Below are positions 1 through 5,607 of a DNA stretch of 5,607 nucleotides, in pieces. The notes under the pieces were generated by a model. The model was not told where the DNA came from, searched no databases, and saw only the letters and a list, made by a program, of their open reading frames with translations. Location of the stretch: NCBI GenBank assembly GCA_011371325.1, contig DRQV01000113.1:1-5607 (forward strand). Reading direction: 5' to 3'. Origin of the DNA: Thioploca sp. Lineage in GTDB: Bacteria > Pseudomonadota > Gammaproteobacteria > Beggiatoales > Beggiatoaceae. Made by a program: the position numbers and the translations under genes. The stretch's first letter is position 1, and each line of letters starts with the position of its first letter.

Positions 1-147
1 AATTGATGGATAATAATATAGAGTATTATTGAGCTTAAATAGAGTTTGAATTTGAAAAATTGCCAATATACATACAATAATTACAAAAATTATAAAAATA
101 CTAAAACCGGTGTATAATCTGGTACTTACCTTCATAGTTTGAAACAT
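1..147 (-). CDS. Methyl-accepting chemotaxis protein, N-terminal fragment (cut by window edge)
   Basis: The reverse strand reads 49 uninterrupted codons from an ATG at 147-145 to the window edge, beginning MFQTMKVSTRLYTGF and ending TLYYYPSI. Residues about 11-33 form a strongly hydrophobic transmembrane helix after a short basic N terminus, and the periplasmic part begins after it. The whole stretch aligns without gaps to the first 49 residues of the complete chemoreceptor at 1778-4117, with about 21 identities, including Met1, Gln3, Met5-Lys6, the helix core and the Leu-Tyr-x-x-Pro motif. I therefore call it a paralogous chemoreceptor with a 4HB-type sensor. The start at Met1 rather than Met5 is set by an AGGGG Shine-Dalgarno 7 bases upstream. 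The His of the LYxHP motif is Tyr here. The domains beyond residue 49 lie outside the window, so the signalling region is inferred. It could also be another membrane sensor with the same N-terminal domain. Confidence 0.72.
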   Translation of the reverse strand, partial: MFQTMKVSTRLYTGFSIFIIFVIIVCILAIFQIQTLFKLNNTLYYYPSI

Positions 148-390
148 ATCTTATCCCCTATTTCTTACAGTTTATATTACCAAACAGCATGACTAATGAA
201 AATATCCTTGGATTCACTCAAGTATATATCACCTAGTAATATTTTAACTTCATTAATTACCTATAATAACATTTGTAATTTTAGGTATCAATCGTAGAAA
301 CAAGGCGACAGGTTATAATATTTCTAAAAGAGCTTTTTATTCAGGATTGCCAATAATGTGGGTATATGATTTTTCTCCAAATAACTAATA
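148..390. other. AT-rich intergenic region upstream of the left chemoreceptor
   Basis: No open frame of meaningful length is seen on either strand; the only ATG-initiated frames are short, for example about 14 codons near 189. The region must contain the 3' end of the pyruvyl transferase transcript and probably the promoter of the left chemoreceptor. I find no convincing sigma-70 or sigma-28 pair and no strong terminator. A loose inverted pair, TACCTA (258-263) and TAGGTA (282-287), is present, and its half-sites resemble the inverted repeat at 1713-1731. Confidence 0.5.
155..159 (-). promoter_or_regulatory. Shine-Dalgarno site of the left-edge chemoreceptor
   Basis: On the reverse strand AGGGG lies 7 bases before the ATG at 147-145. 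It is the best ribosome binding site in the window. It supports the 49-codon partial gene as real and selects Met1 over Met5, which has no such site at the right distance. Confidence 0.7.
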
Positions 391-1674
391 TTATCTCAAT
401 TCCTTTTCAATTCTGCTAAATAAGCCTATAACTTTTTCTTTTATCTGTGGTACAGTAATGCGTAATTTTTCCTCAGTCAGTGTACGTTTAGCAAAGCTAT
501 TTTGTAAAGAATCAAGGATTTGTTGAGGAGTTTCAGTTCTTAAGTCGGTTATTAAATCTCCAATCCCAGCCGATTCAAAAACTCCTGTAAATTTATCACT
601 GTAAGCAATTCCCATTGTTGGTATATGTTGTGAGATTGCTGCTATACAGGAGTGCATACGAGAACCCATAAAAAAATCACAAAATCCAATGACATATTTG
701 ATCTGTCTATGGTCTAGTTTATTTTCTACTGTTAAAATTCTATCTGGATATGTTTCTTTAAACTGTTGATAGAAATCAGCACATGCAACCATATCGCTTT
801 CAACATGTGAAAGATTTACAAAAACATGTGGCACTAAAACTATTACAACATTTGGTTTGGCAAGAAATAATTTGATAATTTTTTGTAAAAGTTCTTGATA
901 ATTATTATCAATATTAAATCTAGTTTTTATTGGATAATTGCCATATAATAATCCACTTACATTAATTCCAACAATAGTTTTATCAGTTACCTGTTGTAAT
1001 TTGGTTATTAAAGGATCAGCTATCGGTTCTGGCTCAAGAACAAAAGCTACATCTGGGCTAAATTGTACATTACGATATGTGTCACCAAGTAATTGTTTTA
1101 CATGTTTTACTCCAGTTTCATCTCTTGAGTAAATAGCTACTGCTCGTTTTAGTAAATAGCGTGCCACTATTTGGGAAAATTTACTTTTGAAGGGGCCATA
1201 AGTTTGTGGCAACATGATGAGTTTTACCTTGCATAAAATAAATAACCATTTCATCAAAGAATTTCTGGTAAAAGCAGTTAAACCATAAATATCACTAAAA
1301 CTATCTCCAGCAGTTATATCAAACACTATATCGGCTTCTAAAATACTTTGAAAATATGGATTTATCGCAAAAATACGTTGTTTAAGCCATGCAATAGGTA
1401 TAATTCTAGTTATTATTGCATAAGTTAATAACGTATACATATTACGAGTTTTAAATATATTACGACTAAACCATAAGTCTCTTTTTTTAATGTTAAACTT
1501 CTGTTTATTGAAAGTTAATACTAATGGAGCTTCGTCATTAGGGCTTTGCAGAGTTATATCAGCAGTTGGCCATTGTTGTAAAATACATTTAATACTTGAT
1601 TCAGCAAGTGCATTCACACCCATATTTAGAGTTTCAAATGATGCACCTAGTATCCAAATTTTTGGAGATTTCAT
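391..1674 (-). CDS. Polysaccharide pyruvyl transferase family protein (WcaK/CsaB-like)
   Basis: This 427-residue soluble protein has no signal peptide. Family members transfer pyruvate from phosphoenolpyruvate to sugar hydroxyls as a ketal during synthesis of exopolysaccharide or cell-wall glycans, usually in the cytoplasm. The family's motifs appear in order: the N-terminal glycine/asparagine turn GASFETLNMGVNAL (10-23); the acidic strand DIVFDITAGDSFSD (115-128); LPQTYGPF (155-162); SRDETG (183-188); SPDVAFVLEP (206-215); the second-domain strand GINVSG (236-241); the Arg-Met-His-Ser motif in MGSRMHSCIAA (336-346); and GIAYSDKFTG (355-364). Together these fit the two Rossmann-like lobes of the family. 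The ATG start has AGAGGC 4 bases upstream, and the motifs begin at residue 10. The gene lies 103 bases downstream of a complete chemoreceptor and upstream of a second one, all on the same strand. No glycosyltransferase, flippase or polymerase gene is next to it, so the substrate is unknown. The family call is firm; the exact activity is inferred. Confidence 0.88.
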   Translation of the reverse strand: MKSPKIWILGASFETLNMGVNALAESSIKCILQQWPTADITLQSPNDEAPLVLTFNKQKFNIKKRDLWFSRNIFKTRNMYTLLTYAIITRIIPIAWLKQRIFAINPYFQSILEADIVFDITAGDSFSDIYGLTAFTRNSLMKWLFILCKVKLIMLPQTYGPFKSKFSQIVARYLLKRAVAIYSRDETGVKHVKQLLGDTYRNVQFSPDVAFVLEPEPIADPLITKLQQVTDKTIVGINVSGLLYGNYPIKTRFNIDNNYQELLQKIIKLFLAKPNVVIVLVPHVFVNLSHVESDMVACADFYQQFKETYPDRILTVENKLDHRQIKYVIGFCDFFMGSRMHSCIAAISQHIPTMGIAYSDKFTGVFESAGIGDLITDLRTETPQQILDSLQNSFAKRTLTEEKLRITVPQIKEKVIGLFSRIEKELR

Positions 1675-1678
1675 TATT

Positions 1679-1684
1679 GCCTCT
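1679..1684 (-). promoter_or_regulatory. Ribosome binding site of the pyruvyl transferase gene
   Basis: On the reverse strand AGAGGC sits 4 bases before the ATG at 1674-1672 (AGAGG core with 5-base spacing). This fits the chosen start, which also places the first family motif right after the N terminus. Confidence 0.55.
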
Positions 1685-1712
1685 ATTTAAGTTTAAAATA
1701 TCCAAAATATGT

Positions 1713-1731
1713 TAGGTATATCTTATACCTA
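1713..1731. repeat. Perfect inverted repeat, 8-bp arms with 3-base loop (possible weak terminator or operator)
   Basis: TAGGTATA at 1713-1720 is the exact reverse complement of TATACCTA at 1724-1731, separated by TCT. It lies in the 103-base gap after the complete chemoreceptor and before the pyruvyl transferase gene. In transcript sense it would fold just downstream of the chemoreceptor stop. The stem is AT-rich, and the following bases (ACATATTTTGG) lack a clean U-run, so termination would be weak. It could instead be a regulator binding site in front of the pyruvyl transferase gene. The symmetry is seen directly; the role is inferred. Confidence 0.45.
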
Positions 1732-1777
1732 TAGTTTTAAAATATTTATTGACTGAAATTATTTAAATAAGAATTAA

Positions 1778-4117
1778 CTAAAAATCCTCCCAACCATTTT
1801 CTTCGTCATTATTTGGATTAGATATTGATTTATATTTTCTAGGTTTAGAAACTTTTTTATAGCTATTATTAGACTCTGCTATTTTAAAAAATTTTACTAA
1901 ATTTCTTAAGTTTTGCATTTGTTCTTTCATAACATTACTTGAAGTGGATAATTCTTCAACTAAAGCGGCATTTTGTTGAGTCATTTCATCCATCTGTACA
2001 ACTGCATCATTTACTTGATTGATTCCTGATGCCTGTTCTTGACTGGCTGAAGAAATTTCAGTGATTATATCATTGACTTTTTTTACTGCTATAACAATTT
2101 CGTCTAAAGTTTCACCAGATTTATTGGCTAGTTGAGTTCCTTCATCAACTTTATTGACGCTGTCTTGAATTAAACCTTTTATTTCTTTAGCCGCAGCCGC
2201 ACTACGTTGAGCTAAATTACGAACTTCAGAAGCAACTACTGCAAAGCCTCTGCCTTGTTCGCCAGCTCTAGCTGCTTCAACTGCTGCATTTAATGCTAAT
2301 AAATTGGTTTGGAAAGCAATTTCATCAATAACACTGATAATTTCAGTAATTTGTTTGCTACTTTTGCTAATTTCAGTCATTGCACGAATAGTAGAACTAA
2401 TCACGATTCCACCTTTTTCTGCCTGATCTCTAGCACTAATTGCCAATTTAGCCGCATATTTAGAATTATCAGCATTTTGTTGGACAGTACCAGTCATTTG
2501 TTCCATACTAGCAGAAGTTTGTTCCAGGGAAGCTGCTTGTTGTTCAGTACGTTGACCTAAGCTTATATTACCTCTGGCTATTTCATCAGAAGCATTGTTT
2601 ACGGTTTCAGCTTGCTGTGATATTTCCTGCATTATTTCAGTCAAACGTTCAACAGTAATGTTAGCATCAACTTTTAAACGTTCAAAAGTACCAGTATAAT
2701 TATTTTCAATATATTGAGTTAAATTACCTTGAGCCAATGCAGCAAACACACGCATTACATCTTCGGTAAAAACTTGATTAATTTTAATTATTTGATTTAT
2801 ACTTTCGCTAAATGTTTTGAAAAAATCGGTTTTATCAGTGGTATCAATCAGTTCTTTGAAATTGCCTTGGGAAGCCGCATGAATAACTTTATTAATCTCC
2901 AGTTCAGTTGCTATCTCAAGTGTTCGATCTTTAAATTCAAGCACAGTACCTAAGCGTTCGCTTGATTCATTTATGACCGGAGTAATTGTGGTATCAATTG
3001 TTAAGTTGCCAAGCCTTAAAGTTTCTTGATGACTATCCATTAAATTAGCTAGTAGTTGGCGTTGTCGAGTTGGATTTTTATAAAAAATATCAATAGTATC
3101 ACCTACTAATTTAGCTGCATTAAAATGTGGTAAATCACTACAAATCTGATCTTCTTTTTGGGTAAACAAATTTAAAGCTGCTTCATTCATATAGATTATT
3201 TTGTAACTACTATCTGTAATTAATACATTAGTTATAACTTTATCTAATGCTCGATTAATGCGTAATGCCTCATTGGCAATTCGTTTATCTTCTTCCATCC
3301 GTTCTTGAAGTTTACTTTGAGTGTTACCAAGTTCTTGAATCCGTTCTCGTAGCTGGGTTTGCATAGTTTCCAATGCTTGTAATAATTGGCCAGTTTCTGT
3401 TGCAATATCAAATTTTATTTGGTTATTTAAATTGCCGTTTGCAATTGAATTAGCAAATTTAATAGCCTGATTTACTGAATTAGCAATCGCTCCAGAAATT
3501 ATTATTGTGATCCAGATTCCTATCATAATTGCAATTAGCATGGCAATTAATATCCATATTAATAATTTAGTTTTTTCACTATTGGCATTTTCTAAAAATT
3601 GAGCTGCTTTATTATTAGCGAAATCAGTTAATTTATCCATTGCCAACTCTAAATTAGCTACATGTTTTGCACCACTTCCTTTTGTAATAGCTGCCGCTTG
3701 TTCTTTCTGATTTTTTCTTACTAAATCGATAACATCATCACGTATAGGTTTCCAATCAACAAACAAAGTTTTAAGATTATTAACATCTTGTTTATCCCCT
3801 AAAAAACGTTCAGTGATAATTTCAAAACTCGCATATACAGCCTGTTCATAGTTATCTACTGCTGTTATTGCAGAATCTAAGTCATCCGTATTTATGGCCA
3901 GAGTTACATCTTTCATACTACGGTGCATTTTTACAATATTAATATTTACATCTCGTACTGCATTACTTACCATTAGAGGATGGTTATATAATTTGTTAGT
4001 AAGGTAAGATAAATTAGTCATTTGCACGATTGCAAAAAATCCTACAAAAACTAGGAATATTATTAATATTCCAAAACTAATAAATAATTTGGTACGGATT
4101 TTCATATTTTGTAACAT
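1778..4117 (-). CDS. Methyl-accepting chemotaxis protein with 4HB sensor, HAMP, PAS and C-terminal pentapeptide
   Basis: This 779-residue inner-membrane chemoreceptor would control CheA through CheW and so flagellar or gliding behaviour. TM1 is at about 11-32. A four-helix-bundle periplasmic sensor spans about 33-183 and carries the family motif LYNHP (43-47) and MHRSMKDV (64-71). TM2 is at about 184-208, HAMP at 210-262, a short coiled coil at 263-290 and PAS at about 291-400 (NVLITDSSYKIIYMNEAA). Two more HAMP-like modules follow at about 405-447 and 450-497. The signalling hairpin runs from about 500 to 745. Its tip, EIAFQTNLLALNAAVEAARAGE (599-620), contains Phe602, Arg617 and Glu620, matching Tsr Phe373, Arg388 and Glu391. 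Q526, Q533 and Q540 align with the Tsr methylation sites at the same distance from the tip, as expected for the 36-heptad class. A basic, flexible linker leads to the terminal GWEDF, which fits the CheR/CheB-tethering pattern xWxxF. Met1 is chosen because the left-edge paralogue shares the same N terminus, although the upstream site (GTAGAAA) is weak. The ligand is unknown. Confidence 0.96.
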   Translation of the reverse strand: MLQNMKIRTKLFISFGILIIFLVFVGFFAIVQMTNLSYLTNKLYNHPLMVSNAVRDVNINIVKMHRSMKDVTLAINTDDLDSAITAVDNYEQAVYASFEIITERFLGDKQDVNNLKTLFVDWKPIRDDVIDLVRKNQKEQAAAITKGSGAKHVANLELAMDKLTDFANNKAAQFLENANSEKTKLLIWILIAMLIAIMIGIWITIIISGAIANSVNQAIKFANSIANGNLNNQIKFDIATETGQLLQALETMQTQLRERIQELGNTQSKLQERMEEDKRIANEALRINRALDKVITNVLITDSSYKIIYMNEAALNLFTQKEDQICSDLPHFNAAKLVGDTIDIFYKNPTRQRQLLANLMDSHQETLRLGNLTIDTTITPVINESSERLGTVLEFKDRTLEIATELEINKVIHAASQGNFKELIDTTDKTDFFKTFSESINQIIKINQVFTEDVMRVFAALAQGNLTQYIENNYTGTFERLKVDANITVERLTEIMQEISQQAETVNNASDEIARGNISLGQRTEQQAASLEQTSASMEQMTGTVQQNADNSKYAAKLAISARDQAEKGGIVISSTIRAMTEISKSSKQITEIISVIDEIAFQTNLLALNAAVEAARAGEQGRGFAVVASEVRNLAQRSAAAAKEIKGLIQDSVNKVDEGTQLANKSGETLDEIVIAVKKVNDIITEISSASQEQASGINQVNDAVVQMDEMTQQNAALVEELSTSSNVMKEQMQNLRNLVKFFKIAESNNSYKKVSKPRKYKSISNPNNDEENGWEDF

Positions 4118-4393
4118 ATAATTTGTTTCTACAGATAGTTATATTAATAAATTTGGGTAACTTAGAATAATTATTAAGTTCGATAATTAGTATACAATTA
4201 TTTTTAATAAAATTTTAAAATAAGCATGATTATATATTATAATAATATGATTGATATTTCCTGTATTATTTTAGCTTAATTGGGATAGTACTAAGTAGTT
4301 TATCCTTCATTATTTTATAATTGAGGTATGCAACTAGAATTGTATCATTCACAATGAGTTTTTCCAAACTAAAACATATAATTGGTAATTAAC
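4118..4393. other. Divergent intergenic region between chemoreceptor and sulfotransferase genes
   Basis: This very AT-rich stretch has stops in all frames and no gene that I can support. It must carry the start signals of both divergent genes. The most plausible plus-strand pair is TTGAGG (4321-4326) and TATCAT (4343-4348), 16 bases apart. On the minus strand TATACT occurs at 4190-4195 without a matching -35. I see no sigma-28 element of the type often found before chemotaxis genes. The AT content makes chance -10 matches common. Confidence 0.5.
4321..4348 (+). promoter_or_regulatory. Candidate sigma-70 promoter for the sulfotransferase gene
   Basis: TTGAGG at 4321-4326 (four of six matches to TTGACA) and TATCAT at 4343-4348 (four of six to TATAAT) are spaced by 16 bases. 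This would put the transcript start about 40 bases before the ATG at 4394. In such AT-rich DNA this is a weak prediction. Confidence 0.2.
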
Positions 4394-5185
4394 ATGAATC
4401 ATCATATTATTTTAACAAGCGGTCGTAGCGGTAGTAATTATTTGGCCAATACTTTAAATTTACATCCCCAAGTTGTCAATTATGGAGAAATATTAGCTAG
4501 TATGATAATCCCTTATAAACTCTATGATAATTGCAAAAAATATAAATTATGCAAATGGTCGGTAAAAGAATATTTGAAGTTTGCATACACTAGTAAAACT
4601 TTTTTTTATGCAGCACAATTCCATTCAACATATTCACGTTTTAAGAATAAAAAACCGATTAGTTTCAAAACTTGGAAAAAAATTAGTAGTCTTGGAACGA
4701 AAGATTTTTTTCTAAATTATCATAACAAAAATGCGTTAGATTTTCTTGTGTCTAATAAAGATATTTTAATTATCCATTTATACAGAGAAAATATGTTACG
4801 TCGTTATATGTCTGGAATATTTTTAAAGAATACTGGGATTGTATCTTCAGAAAAAGATGTGAAAATTAAAAAAGTTCATATTGATTTAGAGGAAATGATA
4901 AATTATTTAGATGTTCTTGGAAGAGAAGCTGAAAATGAGAAAATTATACTTGATAAGCTGAAAAACCATAATCTAATTAGTATTAGATACGAAGATTATT
5001 TTAAAAATCCAGAATCTATCTTAGATTACAATAAACAAGTGTTTGAATTTTTAGGAGTTGAACCTATTAAATTAACCAGTAGCCATAAAAAAATATTACC
5101 AAAAAGCTGGGATGAACAGATTGAAAATTATGATGAATTTTGTGCTTGTTTAGCCAATACTAAATATCAACAATATTTGGATTAG
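4394..5185 (+). CDS. PAPS-dependent sulfotransferase family protein
   Basis: This 263-residue, probably cytoplasmic protein would transfer sulfate from PAPS to a hydroxyl of a sugar, lipid or small molecule. The 5'-phosphosulfate-binding loop TSGRSGSNYL is at 8-17, directly after the first strand. It is followed by HPQVVNYGEIL (24-34), whose Glu32 sits where related Stf0-type enzymes place the catalytic base. The 3'-phosphate region is IIHLYRENMLRRYMSG (126-141), with Arg131 and Ser140 as the likely contacts. The C-terminal part has the usual IRYEDYFKNP (197-206), the FEFLGVE helix (217-223) and the SWDEQIENYDE segment (238-248). I start at the ATG at 4394; a TTG at 4382 would add four residues, follows an in-frame stop and has no better ribosome site. 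The ATG also lacks a clear Shine-Dalgarno. The gene diverges from the complete chemoreceptor and converges on a protease gene, so it appears to be a single-gene unit. The acceptor is not predictable, although the nearby pyruvyl transferase suggests a glycan. Runs of eight T (4600-4607) and seven T (4705-4711) lie in the frame. Confidence 0.85.
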   Translation: MNHHIILTSGRSGSNYLANTLNLHPQVVNYGEILASMIIPYKLYDNCKKYKLCKWSVKEYLKFAYTSKTFFYAAQFHSTYSRFKNKKPISFKTWKKISSLGTKDFFLNYHNKNALDFLVSNKDILIIHLYRENMLRRYMSGIFLKNTGIVSSEKDVKIKKVHIDLEEMINYLDVLGREAENEKIILDKLKNHNLISIRYEDYFKNPESILDYNKQVFEFLGVEPIKLTSSHKKILPKSWDEQIENYDEFCACLANTKYQQYLD

Positions 5186-5210
5186 AAGTTATTAAATTCA
5201 AAGTTATATT

Positions 5211-5246
5211 ATTTAACCACTTAACAACATTGCTAAATGGTTAAAT
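5211..5246. terminator. Hairpin between convergent genes, probable bidirectional terminator
   Basis: ATTTAACCA (5211-5219) is the exact reverse complement of TGGTTAAAT (5238-5246). After a C/A mismatch the stem continues with TTA (5221-5223) pairing TAA (5234-5236), leaving a 10-base loop. On the plus strand the stem runs into TTTTA. It lies 25 bases after the sulfotransferase stop and 4 bases beyond the protease stop on the other strand, the usual place for a shared terminator of convergent genes. The stem is AT-rich and the U-run short, so its strength is uncertain. Confidence 0.55.
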
Positions 5247-5250
5247 TTTA

Positions 5251-5607
5251 CTACAATATTTTATGTATTAATCTTAAACTAGACACACTAGCTAATTTTT
5301 CTGGACTGGTCAACACAGCTATATTTGCCAATTTAGGTTGTAAATAAGTTGTGGCAACCTGTTTTAAATCATCTATGGTAACTTTGGTTATCAGTTGTCG
5401 AAATTTCCGTCGCCATTTTGGGGTTCTACCATGTAAATTACTAAAGAAACTAGTTATAACTTCACCAGCTGGAGAACCAGGCCTATCAATTTGACTGATT
5501 GCACCTAAGATTGCTTCTTCCAAAGTACGAGCTTCATGATCATTTTTTTGTAACCATTCCAAAGAATTATCAAAATCTTCCATAGTTTCAATGATTCTAG
5601 GATCACG
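5251..5607 (-). CDS. PreP-like M16C zinc metalloprotease, C-terminal 118 residues (cut by window edge)
   Basis: The frame is open from the window edge to a TAG at 5253-5251, starting RDPRIIETMEDFDNSLEWL. The Met at 5583 is internal, because the eight upstream codons (RDPRIIET) already match the family. The fragment shows the typical end of the presequence-protease/Cym1 group (peptidase M16C). These features are the RDP..xET...F turn; the helix EAILGAISQIDRPGSPAGE with its conserved DxPxSPAGE; HGRTPKWRRKFRQ; the VTIDDLKQVATTYL helix; and a short beta end, NIAVLTSPEKL. Family proteins are about 970 residues long and form a closed chamber that degrades short unstructured peptides. The zinc motif HxxEH is near the N terminus, outside this window, so activity cannot be judged. 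The gene converges on the sulfotransferase gene, and a hairpin separates the two. Confidence 0.85.
   Translation of the reverse strand, partial: RDPRIIETMEDFDNSLEWLQKNDHEARTLEEAILGAISQIDRPGSPAGEVITSFFSNLHGRTPKWRRKFRQLITKVTIDDLKQVATTYLQPKLANIAVLTSPEKLASVSSLRLIHKIL

Noticed and set aside
311..320. TATAAT box on the plus strand in the left intergenic region
   Set aside because: No -35 element lies at the right distance, and no plus-strand gene follows for it to drive.
938..1132. Plus-strand open frame of 64 codons inside the pyruvyl transferase gene
   Set aside because: It is antisense to a well-supported gene, and its translation is low-complexity Cys/Ser/Thr-rich with no recognisable motif.
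1490..1690. Plus-strand open frame of 66 codons at the 5' end of the pyruvyl transferase gene
   Set aside because: It is antisense to the conserved N-terminal motif of the transferase and has no ribosome site or known motif.
2309..2560. Plus-strand open frame of 83 codons opposite the MCP hairpin
   Set aside because: It is the antisense shadow of the highly conserved signalling domain; the Ser/Phe-rich translation shows no family features.
2729..2953. Plus-strand open frame of 74 codons opposite the HAMP-like modules
   Set aside because: It lies fully within the complete chemoreceptor on the other strand and has no support of its own.
4160..4230. Possible sigma-28 (flagellar) promoter for the complete chemoreceptor
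   Set aside because: The reverse strand has TAAAATTT, close to TAAAGTTT, but the element 11 bases later does not resemble GCCGATAA.
4226..4252. Direct repeat of ATGATT 21 bases apart
   Set aside because: Six-base repeats are expected by chance in such AT-rich DNA, and no further copies follow in the array.
5251..5583. Stand-alone 110-residue protein starting at the Met at 5583
   Set aside because: The frame stays open to the window edge, and the eight upstream codons match the PreP family, so the Met is internal to a larger gene.

Overview
This is an AT-rich window (by eye about one third G+C). It holds two complete minus-strand genes, one complete plus-strand gene, and one partial gene at each edge. 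The 36-heptad chemoreceptor with a C-terminal CheR-type pentapeptide, the PreP-type M16C protease and the polysaccharide-decorating enzymes suggest a motile Gram-negative bacterium. An AT-rich gammaproteobacterium of the sulfur-oxidising Beggiatoaceae/Thiotrichales kind is my best guess. No rRNA or other marker gene is present, so that placement is inference only.

Layout from left to right. Positions 1-147 (minus) hold the first 49 codons of a methyl-accepting chemotaxis protein (MCP) cut by the window edge. A 243-base AT-rich leader follows. Positions 391-1674 (minus) encode a polysaccharide pyruvyl transferase family protein. A 103-base gap contains a perfect 8-bp inverted repeat. Positions 1778-4117 (minus) encode a complete 779-residue MCP with a four-helix-bundle sensor, HAMP, PAS, two further HAMP-like modules, a signalling hairpin and a GWEDF tail. 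A divergent, gene-free intergenic region follows. Positions 4394-5185 (plus) encode a PAPS-dependent sulfotransferase family protein. A hairpin lies between it and the convergent C-terminal end of a PreP-like metalloprotease (5251-5607, minus).

Two themes are mixed here. The first is environmental sensing: two related chemoreceptors point the same way, with the partial one matching the N terminus of the complete one without gaps. The second is modification of carbohydrates or other surface molecules, by a putative pyruvyl transferase lying between the two receptors and a putative sulfotransferase diverging from the complete one. Both enzymes would add negative charge to glycans. A functional link between taxis and surface decoration is possible, but only gene order supports it. 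I see no CRISPR array, tRNA, transposase or clear new defence-type system.
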